From positions 23,579 through 87,578 of the forward strand of contig NZ_ASXG01000145.1 of assembly GCF_000411975.1 (NCBI RefSeq): DNA of 64,000 nt, written 5' to 3'. The position numbers and the translations under genes are program-made. The stretch comes from Amycolatopsis orientalis DSM 43388. Its GTDB lineage: Bacteria > Actinomycetota > Actinomycetes > Mycobacteriales > Pseudonocardiaceae. The notes beneath the pieces were generated by a model. The model was not told the DNA's origin. It ran no database searches and was given only the letters and a program-made list of their open reading frames with translations. This document shows positions 15,983-24,586 of this stretch, piece by piece (position 1 is the stretch's first letter; every line of letters starts with the position of its first letter).

Positions 15983-16864
15983 TTACCTCGCGGCTGCGAT
16001 GAATTCGGTCAAGGCGGCCACGACCGCGTCCGGTTGCTCGTCCGGGATGAAGTGTCCGGCATCAGGGATGACGACGCCGGTCGCGCGGCCGGCCCAGGCG
16101 CCAAGGGAAGCCGCCATGTCGGGGATCGAGCCGTGGGAGCTGGAGATTCCCAGTACGGGGACGGTCAGGTGCTGGCGTTCTAGCGCCGCTCGGTTCCGGC
16201 GCGCTGATTCCGCGGCGTCCCGGTAGTAGGCCAGAGACGCCCGGAGCCCGCCCTCGGCGGCGAGCGCGGCGGCGTAATGGTCGGTATCGGCGCGGTCGAA
16301 CGGGGTCAGGGATTTGGCGTTCAGGAACCAGTCGACGTAGTCGCGTTCGCGGCCGGTGAGCAGGGTTTCGGGAAGGTCGGCCACGAGGTGGAACGCGAAG
16401 TGCCACGTCTTCCACGCTCGCTCGGGGTCCGTGGGGACCGACTCGGGGAGGGTGATCCCGGGGATGCCCGCGTCCAGCAGGGCGACGCCGTGCAGGCGGT
16501 CTTCGTGTTGCAGAGCCAGCGAGAACGCCACCCAGGCTCCGATGTCGTGTGCGGCGAGCCAGTACTTCGGCACGCCGAGCGCGGTCACCGCGGCCTGGAC
16601 GCGCGAGGCGACGGTGTGCGTGTCGTAGCTGTCGTGCGGGCGCTCGGAGTGGCCTTGCCCGGGCAGGTCGATCGCGAGCACGCGGAAGCGCTCGGCGAGG
16701 CCCGGCATCGCTTTGCGCCAGGCCCACCAGGTCTGCGGGAATCCGGCGAGCAGCACGAGGGCGGGACCGGCCGGCTGACCGCCTTCCACGGCATGGATCC
16801 CGTCGACCCAGCGGTGGGCGAATCCGGGCAGGTCGGGCAGCGGCAGGTCGGGGAGCGGGTTCAT
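15983..16864 (-). CDS. Alpha/beta hydrolase of the epoxide hydrolase/dehalogenase type
   Basis: The 293-residue protein has a cap-bearing alpha/beta-hydrolase fold. The oxyanion region is LLAGFPQTWWAWRKAMPGL. The nucleophile elbow is AAHDIGAW with an Asp, as in epoxide hydrolases and haloalkane dehalogenases rather than Ser esterases. The catalytic His is in DAGHFIPDEQPD. Its ATG at 16864 lies only 5 bases from a 48-bp palindrome shared with the divergent TetR gene, so it is almost certainly TetR-controlled. The natural substrate is unknown; xenobiotic or lipid epoxides are possible. Confidence 0.87.
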   Translation of the reverse strand: MNPLPDLPLPDLPGFAHRWVDGIHAVEGGQPAGPALVLLAGFPQTWWAWRKAMPGLAERFRVLAIDLPGQGHSERPHDSYDTHTVASRVQAAVTALGVPKYWLAAHDIGAWVAFSLALQHEDRLHGVALLDAGIPGITLPESVPTDPERAWKTWHFAFHLVADLPETLLTGRERDYVDWFLNAKSLTPFDRADTDHYAAALAAEGGLRASLAYYRDAAESARRNRAALERQHLTVPVLGISSSHGSIPDMAASLGAWAGRATGVVIPDAGHFIPDEQPDAVVAALTEFIAAAR

Positions 16865-16868
16865 GGCT

Positions 16869-16916
16869 CGAGCCTAACTCATCTTGAACCGAACAGTTCA
16901 AGATGAGTTAGGCTCG
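16869..16916. promoter_or_regulatory. 48-bp palindromic operator between hydrolase and TetR genes
   Basis: There are 21-bp perfect arms (16869-16889 and 16896-16916) around a 6-base centre CGAACA. The site contains the inner pair TTGAAC/GTTCAA typical of TetR half-sites. It lies between the start codons of the divergent genes and overlaps where both promoters must be. It is the likely binding site of the adjacent TetR protein, perhaps for two dimers. Confidence 0.75.
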
Positions 16917-16937
16917 GCACGACGAAGGAGGCGCGAG

Positions 16938-17540
16938 ATGGCCGGGAAGAAGCAGTTCGACATGGACGTCGTGCTCGACGCGGCGATGGTCCAGTTCTGG
17001 CGAGCGGGGTACGCCGACACCTCTCTCGACGACCTCTCCAAGGCGACCGGATTGAACCGCAGTTCCATCTACGCCTCGCTCGGCGACAAGGACGCGCTGT
17101 ACCTGTGCTGCCTGGACCGTTACGCCGCACGCTATGGGGGCAAGTACGACGAGGCGTTGGCGAAGGCGGCCGAGGACCCGCTGCGGGCGGTACGGGAGTT
17201 CTTCGAAGTCACCCTCAACCGCATAGCCGACCCCGACGTGCCGGACGGATGCCTCGTCGCCCAGACCGCGATGGCCATTCCGGTGCTGAGCCCGGAGATC
17301 GCGCGGCGCGCTACCGAAGCGCTGGGTCGTCAGCACGCCCGGCTGCGGACTGCCTTGCGAGCCGCGAAGCTGCCGGACGCCGACGATTTCGCGGTGCACC
17401 TCGCGGCGGTCAATCAATCGTTGGCGGTGATGAGCCGGGCTGGGACGAGTCCGGAGCAGCTCCACGCGATTGTCGACGTCAGTCTGGCTGCGCTTTCGCG
17501 ATCTCACAGAGCGACGCCCGCAACGGAGAGCTCCCGCTGA
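16938..17540 (+). CDS. TetR family repressor of the divergent hydrolase gene
   Basis: The 200-residue protein has the TetR helix-turn-helix at about 10-58 (DTSLDDLSKATGLNRSSIYA), then an all-helical ligand domain that keeps the pattern of the AcrR/YezE group (DGCLVAQTAMAI). AAGGAGG 6 bases upstream fixes ATG 16938. The divergent hydrolase and the long palindrome between them point to autoregulation and control of that hydrolase. The 3' end runs 62 bases into the convergent molybdopterin oxidoreductase gene, an unusually deep overlap. Confidence 0.9.
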   Translation: MAGKKQFDMDVVLDAAMVQFWRAGYADTSLDDLSKATGLNRSSIYASLGDKDALYLCCLDRYAARYGGKYDEALAKAAEDPLRAVREFFEVTLNRIADPDVPDGCLVAQTAMAIPVLSPEIARRATEALGRQHARLRTALRAAKLPDADDFAVHLAAVNQSLAVMSRAGTSPEQLHAIVDVSLAALSRSHRATPATESSR

Positions 17541-19656
17541 TCGGGTCGCTCGGGCCTTGCGACAGCACGAGATTGAGGTTCGCGCTGTCTTCGCCGAACG
17601 GCGGATAACCCGGCTGGCCGAGTTCGTCCGCGGGCTGCCACCAGCCGTGCTGGCCGCACACGACATCCGGCCGCAGGTTGACGTTGAACTTCGCCTTCGC
17701 GCGGACGCTTCCCAACGGCGTCTCCAGCCGTACCCACTCCCCGGCGCCGACCCCGCGGGCCGCGGCGGTTTCGGGATGGAGTTCGACGGTCGGCTCGGGC
17801 GCGGATTTGCGCAGGCTGGTGATTTCCCGATGCTGGGTTTCGCAGAAGAACAGCGATTTCGCGCAGGTGAGGATCAACGGGTACCGCGTCGCCAGATCCG
17901 GCCGGGAAAGCGGGCTGATCGACGGCTCGGTGAAGGTCGGCAGCGGCGGGTATCCGTGTTCCCGCAACGATTCCGAGTACAACTCGACGAGACCCGACGC
18001 GGTGCGGAAACCGCGTTGTTCGTACTTGCGGTACTCCGTTTCCAGTGGCAGCCGGATTCCCTCCGGTGCGGCGCGCAGCTGGTCGAGAGTGAGGCCGCTG
18101 GGTTCGAGCTGGTATTGCCAGGCCGACTCGACGTCTCCGTGGAAGAACTGATGGCCGAGACCGAGTGCGACGGCGAAGTCGAAGATGATCCGCAGGTCCG
18201 ATCGCGCCTCGCCGCGGGCGGCGACCAGTGGCTGTCGCAATTGGACAGTCGACTGCGCGGCCTGGCTGGTCTCGAAGCCGACCCGAAGTGCCTCGGCTTC
18301 CCATGCGCTGGTCGCGGGCAGCACGAGGTCTGCCTGTTCCGCTGTCGGGTTGAGGAACAAATCAGTATGGACAAAGAAGTCCAGCGCGCGGAGAGCGGCT
18401 CGGCCTCGCGCGCTGTCGCCGTGTGCCATGGCCAGGTTGCCGCCGAAGTTGACCAGCGCTCGGGCACGGTAGGGCACGCCGTCCAGTGCCGCGCGGTAGA
18501 AATCCTCGCCGGTGACGAACTCGAATCTCGCCGGGCCGAGCGGACGCTCCTGTACGCCGATGGCCTTCGCGCGCTGCTCGGGCGCCAGCAGCTCCCGGCC
18601 GTCGATCGGGTTGGTCGGCACGGGCGTGAACAGCACATTCCCGCCCGGCGTGTCGATGCATCCGGTGAGCGCGTACAGCTGGCCGATGGCGCGCACAGTC
18701 TGGGTCGCGTTGCTTTGCTGCTCCAATCCGCTCCAGGTGTAGAACGCGACCGGACGTTGCTCCCAGAGCAGCCGGGCCGTGGCGACGATCTGTTCCGCGG
18801 GCACGCCGGTGATCTCTTGCGCGACCTCGGGACGGTACTTCGCGCACTCCTCGAGGATGAGGTCCCACACTCGCCGAGACGCGCCGACCGGCTTCCGCGC
18901 GTTCGTCCACCGTTCGACGAATTCCTTGTCGTACCAACCGTTGTCGATCATCACGTGGGTGAGCGACAACGCCAGCGCCGCGTCCGTGCCCGGGCGCACG
19001 CGAAGCCACTGGTCGGCCTTGCTGGCCAGCCCGGCGCGCCGCGGATCGACTACGACGAGCTTGGCCCCGCGGCGCAGTGCGGCGGTCGTCGCGGTGGCGT
19101 GCGCGAGCCGCGAGACCGACGGGTTGTAGCCCCAGTAGAGGACGCATTGCGCGTTATCCAGGTCGGGCAGGTAAGCGCCCGGGACCGGCTCACCCCAGGT
19201 GTAGAGCGTGGCCAGGCGACGGCCCCAGCCGCACAGCTCCATGTAGCTGAGGAAGTTGGGGCTGCCGAAGGCGCGCCGCAGCCGGGTCAGCCATTCGACG
19301 GTGTCCGACATCGCCGACGTCGAAGGCGAAGAGCTGCTGAACACCACCGCTTCCGGGCCGGACTCCTCGGCGATCGCGGTCAGCCGGGACGCGATGGTCG
19401 CCAGCGCTTCGTCCCAGCCGATGCGCTCCCAGCCCGGGTCGGCCGCGTCTTTCGGGGCGGTGCGGCGGAGAGGATGCAGCAGCCGGTCCGGATGCGCGAC
19501 GATCTCCGGCGCGGCCTTGCCTTTCACGCAGATCGCGTCGCCGGTCGGATGGCCGGGCAGCGGACGGAGCGCGAGCAGCCGCCCGTCCTCGACCGTCGCG
19601 GTGGCTCCGCACCTCGACACGCACAGCGGGCAGAACGTCGGCACCTCGGTCGCCAT
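17479..19656 (-). CDS. Molybdopterin-dependent oxidoreductase, formate dehydrogenase/nitrate reductase-like
   Basis: The 725-residue protein of the DMSO-reductase superfamily binds bis-MGD molybdenum and one 4Fe-4S cluster. Cys9, Cys12, Cys16 and Cys43 (FCPLCVSRC, then AICVKG) are the N-terminal cluster ligands. The FdhF-like body has GWERIGWDEALATIASRL, YMELCGWGR with a Cys at the usual Mo-ligand position, and a C-terminal molydopterin-dinucleotide-binding domain (TPLGSVRAKAKFNVNLRPDV). There is no Tat signal, so it should be cytoplasmic. It stands alone, without electron-transfer or maturation subunits. Substrate not identifiable from sequence. Confidence 0.85.
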   Translation of the reverse strand: MATEVPTFCPLCVSRCGATATVEDGRLLALRPLPGHPTGDAICVKGKAAPEIVAHPDRLLHPLRRTAPKDAADPGWERIGWDEALATIASRLTAIAEESGPEAVVFSSSSPSTSAMSDTVEWLTRLRRAFGSPNFLSYMELCGWGRRLATLYTWGEPVPGAYLPDLDNAQCVLYWGYNPSVSRLAHATATTAALRRGAKLVVVDPRRAGLASKADQWLRVRPGTDAALALSLTHVMIDNGWYDKEFVERWTNARKPVGASRRVWDLILEECAKYRPEVAQEITGVPAEQIVATARLLWEQRPVAFYTWSGLEQQSNATQTVRAIGQLYALTGCIDTPGGNVLFTPVPTNPIDGRELLAPEQRAKAIGVQERPLGPARFEFVTGEDFYRAALDGVPYRARALVNFGGNLAMAHGDSARGRAALRALDFFVHTDLFLNPTAEQADLVLPATSAWEAEALRVGFETSQAAQSTVQLRQPLVAARGEARSDLRIIFDFAVALGLGHQFFHGDVESAWQYQLEPSGLTLDQLRAAPEGIRLPLETEYRKYEQRGFRTASGLVELYSESLREHGYPPLPTFTEPSISPLSRPDLATRYPLILTCAKSLFFCETQHREITSLRKSAPEPTVELHPETAAARGVGAGEWVRLETPLGSVRAKAKFNVNLRPDVVCGQHGWWQPADELGQPGYPPFGEDSANLNLVLSQGPSDPISGSSPLRASLCEIAKAQPD

Positions 19657-19739
19657 CGCGCACCTCCGGTCTCTGCCTGAGGAATCGGGAACGGCTCGTC
19701 CGGCGTAACAACCGGAGTTTCCCCGGCGACCCTTCAGGC

Positions 19740-21275
19740 GTGAACAATGCCGCGCCGGTGCGGTTGTCCGAGTTGGTCGCCACCCTGTCGCTGGTGGCCG
19801 ATCTCGGCATGGGCCGCCCGATGGAACGCGTGCTGCGGCAGACCGTGATCGCCCTGAGGCTGGCCGACGCGGCGGGCGCCGACGACAGCGTGCGCGCGGC
19901 GGCTTACTACACGTCGTTGCTGACCTGGGTGGGCTGCGCCGCCGACACCAGCGAGCTGGCCGCGTTGTTCGGTGACGAGACCGAGCTGTACGCCGACAGC
20001 CACGACGGCGACCTCGCCGGGGTCGCGATGGCGATGTTCGTCCTGCGCCACCTCGGCCGCGGCAGCCCGCGACTCCGCCGCGCCACGCTCGCCGGCCGGT
20101 TCCTCGCGACAGCGGGCCGGTCGGTGCAACAGGTCATGCAGGCGCACTGCCAAAGCGCGAGCGAACTGGCCGGACGGCTCGACCTCGGTGCGGACGTCTG
20201 CCGTCCGCTGCTGCAATCCTTCGAGCGGTGGGACGGCCGCGGCGTCCCCGGCGAGGCCGGCGGTGCGGACCTCGACCCGGCGATCCGGCTGGTGCAACTC
20301 GCCGACAACGTCGAGGCTTTCCTCGACACGGCGGGTGTCGACGGCGCGGTCGCCGTCGCCCGGGAACGCCGCGGCACCCAGTTCGATCCGGCGCTGGTCG
20401 ACTGCTTCCTGGAGCACCGCGGCGACATCCTGGCCGGCCTGGACCGGATCCAGGCGTGGGACGAGGTCATCGCCCTCGACCCGCGGCTCGGCGCGCGGCT
20501 GGCCGAGGACGAACTTGATCGCGCATTGCAGGCGTTCGCCGACTTCGCCGATCTCAAATCCCCGCCGCGGCTGGGGCATTCCCGCGGGGTCGCCGCACTC
20601 GCCGCGGAGGGCGCGACCCGGCTCGGCCTCCCGGCTCCGGACGTCCGGCTGGTCCGGCGCGCCGGCTGGGCGCACGACATCGGGATGATCGGCGTTCCGA
20701 GCGCGATCTGGAACGCGACCCGGCCGTGGTCGCTCGCGCAGGCCGAACGCGCCCGGACGCATCCGTACCTGACCGAACGGATGCTCGCCGGAATGCCCGG
20801 CCTCGCCGCGGTCGCCCGCTGCGCGGCCCACCACCACGAACGCCTCGACGGTTCCGGTTACCCGCACGGCCTTTCCGGCGACGCCCTGCCGATGACGTCC
20901 CGGGTTCTCGCTGCCGCCGACGTCTACCACGCACTTGGCGAACCACGTCCGCACCGCGCGCCGCTCGCTCCCGCCGCGGCCGCGCGGGTGCTCACCGCCG
21001 AAGCGCGCTCCGGACGCCTCGATCCCGACGCGGTGAGCGCGGTTCTGGCAGCAGCGGGTCGAGGGGTTCGCCGTACGTCGGGCGGGTTGACCGCTCGGGA
21101 GGTCGAGGTTCTGCTGCAGCTGGCCCGAGGGTTGTCGAATCCGGAGATCGCCGCCGCGCTCACGGTGTCGCGCAAGACGGTTTCGACGCATCTGGAGCAC
21201 ATCTACGCGAAACTCGGGGTGACGACCCGGACACAGGCCGCGCTGGTCGCGATGCGCCGAGGGCTGACCGGGTGA
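19740..21275 (+). CDS. HD-GYP domain protein with C-terminal LuxR helix-turn-helix
   Basis: The 511-residue protein is a fusion of a signalling hydrolase and a transcription factor. The N-terminal half (about 1-250) contains a degenerate HD-like repeat (FERWDGRGVPGEAGG). The second half has an HD-GYP core: RRAGWAHDIGMIGVP with the HD pair, CAAHHHERLDGSGYPHGL with the GYP signature, and ADVYHALGEPRPHR. The C-terminus (about 445-510) is a LuxR/GerE DNA-binding domain (LTAREVEVLLQLARGLSNPE). HD-GYP domains often hydrolyse cyclic di-GMP. Here the domain may sense rather than cleave. GTG 19740 is the first plausible start. The molybdopterin oxidoreductase gene is divergent. Confidence 0.85.
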   Translation: MNNAAPVRLSELVATLSLVADLGMGRPMERVLRQTVIALRLADAAGADDSVRAAAYYTSLLTWVGCAADTSELAALFGDETELYADSHDGDLAGVAMAMFVLRHLGRGSPRLRRATLAGRFLATAGRSVQQVMQAHCQSASELAGRLDLGADVCRPLLQSFERWDGRGVPGEAGGADLDPAIRLVQLADNVEAFLDTAGVDGAVAVARERRGTQFDPALVDCFLEHRGDILAGLDRIQAWDEVIALDPRLGARLAEDELDRALQAFADFADLKSPPRLGHSRGVAALAAEGATRLGLPAPDVRLVRRAGWAHDIGMIGVPSAIWNATRPWSLAQAERARTHPYLTERMLAGMPGLAAVARCAAHHHERLDGSGYPHGLSGDALPMTSRVLAAADVYHALGEPRPHRAPLAPAAAARVLTAEARSGRLDPDAVSAVLAAAGRGVRRTSGGLTAREVEVLLQLARGLSNPEIAAALTVSRKTVSTHLEHIYAKLGVTTRTQAALVAMRRGLTG

Positions 21276-21330
21276 AAGGATCGGGCAGTTGCCCGATCCC
21301 CGGCGGGGCTCAGCGCCGTAAACCTGAAGC

Positions 21331-21735
21331 ATGACAACACCACTCAAGGCCTCCCGGATCTCCCGCGCGGGTGCCTTCATCGAAGCATTGAGCAGGCAGG
21401 ACTTCGCCCGGATGTCGTCCGCAATGGACAGTGAGGTGCGGCTGACCGCCTTGCTGCCGCCGGGATTGCGCGAATTCCACGGGCCGGGCGAGGTCATCGC
21501 CGCGTTCACCCACTGGTTCGGCGAGGTCGACGACTTCGAACTCGCCGAGGGGGAGGTGGACCGGGTCGGTCCGCGGCTGCACTTGCGCTGGCGAGCGCGA
21601 GTGCGCGCGGAACGGCTCGGCGAGGGGTGGTTCACGGTGGAGCAGCAGGCGTACGCGGACGACGACGCGGACGGGCGGCTCTCGCGGATGGTGCTGCTGT
21701 GTTCGGGTTATTGCCCGGAGGAGGGGGTGCGCTGA
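21331..21735 (+). CDS. SnoaL-like (NTF2-fold) protein
   Basis: The 134-residue protein has the NTF2/SnoaL cone fold pattern. An N-terminal helix pair (AGAFIEALSRQDFARMSSAM) is followed by curved strands (VRLTALLPPGLREFHGPGEV; HLRWRARVRAERLGEGWFTV). Family members are small-molecule isomerases, hydrolases or ligand binders; no catalytic residue can be named here. It follows the HD-GYP/LuxR gene by 55 bases on the same strand and may be its target or co-transcribed. Confidence 0.7.
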   Translation: MTTPLKASRISRAGAFIEALSRQDFARMSSAMDSEVRLTALLPPGLREFHGPGEVIAAFTHWFGEVDDFELAEGEVDRVGPRLHLRWRARVRAERLGEGWFTVEQQAYADDDADGRLSRMVLLCSGYCPEEGVR

Positions 21736-21743
21736 GGATCAAT

Positions 21744-21792
21744 TCTCGTGAGTGTTCATCGCGGTGCTGAATCAGGATGAACACTCACGAGA
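21744..21792. terminator. Long hairpin, TCTCGTGAGTG type, between convergent genes
   Basis: There are 17-bp perfect arms at 21744-21760 and 21776-21792 around a 15-base loop. The GTGAGTG core recurs in hairpins at 49445 and 49591. It sits between the stop of the SnoaL-like gene and the stop of the VOC gene, so it is likely a bidirectional terminator. Confidence 0.7.
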
Positions 21793-21804
21793 CCACCTGG
21801 CCGG

Positions 21805-22419
21805 TCAGCCAGCGAGGATCGAGGTCTCCCAAGCGAATCCGTCCGGGTCCGTGATCCGCCCGGCGTCTCCGCCGAGGGCCAGCAGGTGCGAGCCCGAACC
21901 CTCCTGGGGCACTCCGGCGTCCTTGGCCAGCGCCTTCCGGCCGTACAGCGCCAGCTTGATCGGGCTCGTCTCGAATTCCACGTACTTGCGCCCGTAGCTC
22001 TTGCCGACGGCGAGCCCGTGCGAGACGTAAAACTGCTTGGTCGCCGCCACATCCGACGCGCCCAGCAGCAGCACCATCTGGTCGTACTCGCGGACTCCCG
22101 CGCCGGAGTCCTTCTTCGTGGAAGTCGCGACCTTCCAGATCGCACCGTCCGGGGCCCGCACCACCCCGCCGAAACCCCAGAACGACTTAGCCGCCGGTTT
22201 CAGCGAAGCAGCGCCCGCGGCGAGGGCGGCGTCCAGGTAAGCAACGGCGTTGGCGGGCTGGGAAACGGTGAGCGACAAGGTGAATCCGCGGAAACCGGTG
22301 CTCGGCGCGGTGGCCTGCCGGAAGCGGAGCCGGTCGCCCAGGTCGAACGCGGCACGGTAGAAGCGCTCGGCGGCGGCGACATCGGGAACGTCCAGGGTGA
22401 CGAAGTCGAAGGAAGTCAT
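21805..22419 (-). CDS. VOC family protein, two glyoxalase-fold modules
   Basis: The 204-residue protein has two vicinal-oxygen-chelate modules. The first is DFVTLDVPDVAAAERFYRAA, about 1-120. The second is QMVLLLGASDVAATKQFYVS, from about 125, ending DPDGFAWET. This is the layout of small dioxygenase/lyase-like or resistance proteins, but no complete metal triad can be assigned. ATG 22419 starts right at the first module; a long upstream frame is only a shadow. Function unknown. Confidence 0.82.
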   Translation of the reverse strand: MTSFDFVTLDVPDVAAAERFYRAAFDLGDRLRFRQATAPSTGFRGFTLSLTVSQPANAVAYLDAALAAGAASLKPAAKSFWGFGGVVRAPDGAIWKVATSTKKDSGAGVREYDQMVLLLGASDVAATKQFYVSHGLAVGKSYGRKYVEFETSPIKLALYGRKALAKDAGVPQEGSGSHLLALGGDAGRITDPDGFAWETSILAG

Positions 22420-22472
22420 GCCGTAAACGCTAAGTCCGGCAGCGCCCCCGAGGCTTCTTGATTCCTGATCGC

Positions 22473-22880
22473 TTACCGGGCCTGGCGCCCGGACAGCCAC
22501 GCCTCGCGCCGGCGCGGTGACGCGCGGGAAAGCCAGGCGTCCTCGACGACCTCGGCCAGCTCCTGCCGGGTCAGCCGGCCGAGATGGGCGGCGCGGACCA
22601 GCACCGACGGGTGGCCGTCGAAGTGCGGCGTGGTGAAAAACGGGCTGTCCGGGTCCTGGACCAGCGCCTGCTTGTCCGATTCGGACGGCACCCAGAACAC
22701 GATCACGTCCGGGTACCGCTGCCCGGTCTCCGGGTCGAACGCGTCCGGCCGCGGCGTCCGGAAGAACACGAACGATTTGCCGCCGACCTGGTAGACGGGG
22801 TTCTCGCGCGAGCCGCGCACCACCGTGACGTGGGGCATCCCCAGCGCCAGTTCGTGCACGTCCTCGACCCGAGCCCGCAT
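22473..22880 (-). CDS. MmcQ/YjbR family protein
   Basis: The 135-residue protein of the CyaY-like-fold MmcQ/YjbR family has the N-terminal helix VEDVHELALGMPHVTV, the aromatic strand PVYQVGGKSFVFFR, and the C-terminal pattern HLGRLTRQELAEVVEDAWL. Members are thought to be DNA-binding or small regulatory proteins, without firm function. ATG 22880 is chosen as the start of the first helix; an upstream in-frame ATG would cross the divergent PucR start region. Confidence 0.8.
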   Translation of the reverse strand: MRARVEDVHELALGMPHVTVVRGSRENPVYQVGGKSFVFFRTPRPDAFDPETGQRYPDVIVFWVPSESDKQALVQDPDSPFFTTPHFDGHPSVLVRAAHLGRLTRQELAEVVEDAWLSRASPRRREAWLSGRQAR

Positions 22881-22929
22881 GACCTGAACGATACGACTCG
22901 AATCGCGCCGCGTCAGGTATGAACAGGGC

Positions 22930-24468
22930 ATGGTCACGCTGGATCGGCTCGTCAACGTCCTCGGCGGATACGGCGCGCGGTTGTGCTGCTGTCCCGTCGC
23001 GCGCGAGGCGGCGTTGCGGGACGTGGTGGTGGACGACCCCGCCGATCCGCGCGGGTTGCGGGGCGACGTCTATCTCGCGGTCGGCGTCGACTCGGTGCTG
23101 GAAGCCATCGAACGGGCCGCCGCGGCGCGCGCCTCGGTCGTGTTGGTGCGCGGTGCGAACCCGCCGGGGCCGGAGGCGGTGGCCAAGGCGGAGGACGGCC
23201 AGGTCGCGGTGCTGCTCGTGGACCCGGAAGTGTCGTGGGGGCAGCTCGCGGGCGTGGTCTACGGCTTGGTGCTCGAAGGACGCGAGACGGAATCCGGACG
23301 CGGACCGACCGACTTGTTCGCACTCGCCGACAGCCTGGCCGACGCGCTCGGCAGCGCGGTCATCATCGAGGACCAGCTGTCGCGAGTGCTCGCGTACTCC
23401 AGCCGTCAGCAGGGCGCGGACCGCGTGCGACTGGAGACGATCCTCGGGCGGCGAGTGCCGGACGAGGTGCGCGAGCTGTTCGAGCGCCGCGGCGTCTTCG
23501 CGCATCTCGCCGGTTCGGACGAGCCGTTGTTCGTCGAGCCCGCTCCCGAGCACGGGCTCACCGGGCGCATGGTCGTCGCGGTCCGGGCCGGGCGCGAGAC
23601 GCTCGGGTCGATCTGGGTGGAGTGCGAGGAGCCGCTGTCGGACGTCCGGCGCACTGTCCTGCACGACAGCTCCCGCACGGTCGGGCTGCATTTGCTGCGG
23701 TCGCGCGCGAGCGCCGACCTGGAACGGCAGGTCGAGTCCGACCTGGTGATCCGCCTGCTGGAAGGAACTCCGGACGCGGCGGCCGTGCTGAGCAGGCTCG
23801 GCTTGCCGCCCGGCCGGTTCCGCGTGGTCGCGCTCCAGGCGCACATCGCCGACGAACGGCACGCCGCGCTGCTGCTCGCGTTCGAGCGCGCGACCACGGG
23901 GTTCGGCTGGTCGCGGCCGGGCCGGAGCACGCTGTTCAGCAACACCGTCTACACCGTCCTGCCCGGCGAGGACGTCGATACCGCCCGTGCGTGGGTCGAC
24001 GGGATCCGCGACGCGTTGCCCGCGCAGGTCACAGTCGCGGCCGGGATCGGAGCACCCGCTTCCACCGCGGAATTGCCCGCCAGCAGGCGGGAATCCGACG
24101 AATGCCTGGCGCTGCACGACGTCCGCCCGAAGCCGGGCGCACCCGTCGCGTACGACGAATCCTGGGACGACATCCTGATCCTCCGCCTGCGTGCCGCGGC
24201 GGCCGCGGGACGAGCCCCGGCGCGCGGTCCCATCGCCGACCTGGCCAGGCACGACGCGGCCAACTCGACCAGTTATGTCGCGACCCTGCGCGCGTGGCTC
24301 GAAACCCAAGGCGATCTCACCGAAGCCGCCGAGCGGCTCGGCGTGCACCCCAACACCATCCGCTACCGGCTGCGGAAGATGGCCGACGTGACGCCGTTGC
24401 GGCTCGACCTGCCCGCGAAACGGCTGGCGATGATCATCGAGCTGGCCGTCGCCGATCCGCAGGCTTGA
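22930..24468 (+). CDS. PucR family transcriptional regulator
   Basis: The 512-residue protein has the PucR layout. An N-terminal purine-catabolism-like sensing domain (about 10-130) and a GAF-like middle (about 140-260) precede a C-terminal HTH_30 domain (about 445-505, LRAWLETQGDLTEAAERLGV then HPNTIRYRLRKM). PucR proteins activate genes for purine, amino-acid or related nitrogen catabolism. The FAD amino-acid oxidase-like gene 118 bases downstream on the same strand is the obvious candidate target. ATG 22930 follows a weak AGGG. Confidence 0.88.
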   Translation: MVTLDRLVNVLGGYGARLCCCPVAREAALRDVVVDDPADPRGLRGDVYLAVGVDSVLEAIERAAAARASVVLVRGANPPGPEAVAKAEDGQVAVLLVDPEVSWGQLAGVVYGLVLEGRETESGRGPTDLFALADSLADALGSAVIIEDQLSRVLAYSSRQQGADRVRLETILGRRVPDEVRELFERRGVFAHLAGSDEPLFVEPAPEHGLTGRMVVAVRAGRETLGSIWVECEEPLSDVRRTVLHDSSRTVGLHLLRSRASADLERQVESDLVIRLLEGTPDAAAVLSRLGLPPGRFRVVALQAHIADERHAALLLAFERATTGFGWSRPGRSTLFSNTVYTVLPGEDVDTARAWVDGIRDALPAQVTVAAGIGAPASTAELPASRRESDECLALHDVRPKPGAPVAYDESWDDILILRLRAAAAAGRAPARGPIADLARHDAANSTSYVATLRAWLETQGDLTEAAERLGVHPNTIRYRLRKMADVTPLRLDLPAKRLAMIIELAVADPQA

Positions 24469-24586
24469 CCGTTCCGGACAAACCGGCCCGCGCTGATTGG
24501 CCGAACTCGACAAAGACCATCCGCCGGATCCGGGTCATCCTGGCCGCATCAGCACAACCAGCGGCACGGAAGCGGCGGAGGAACAC

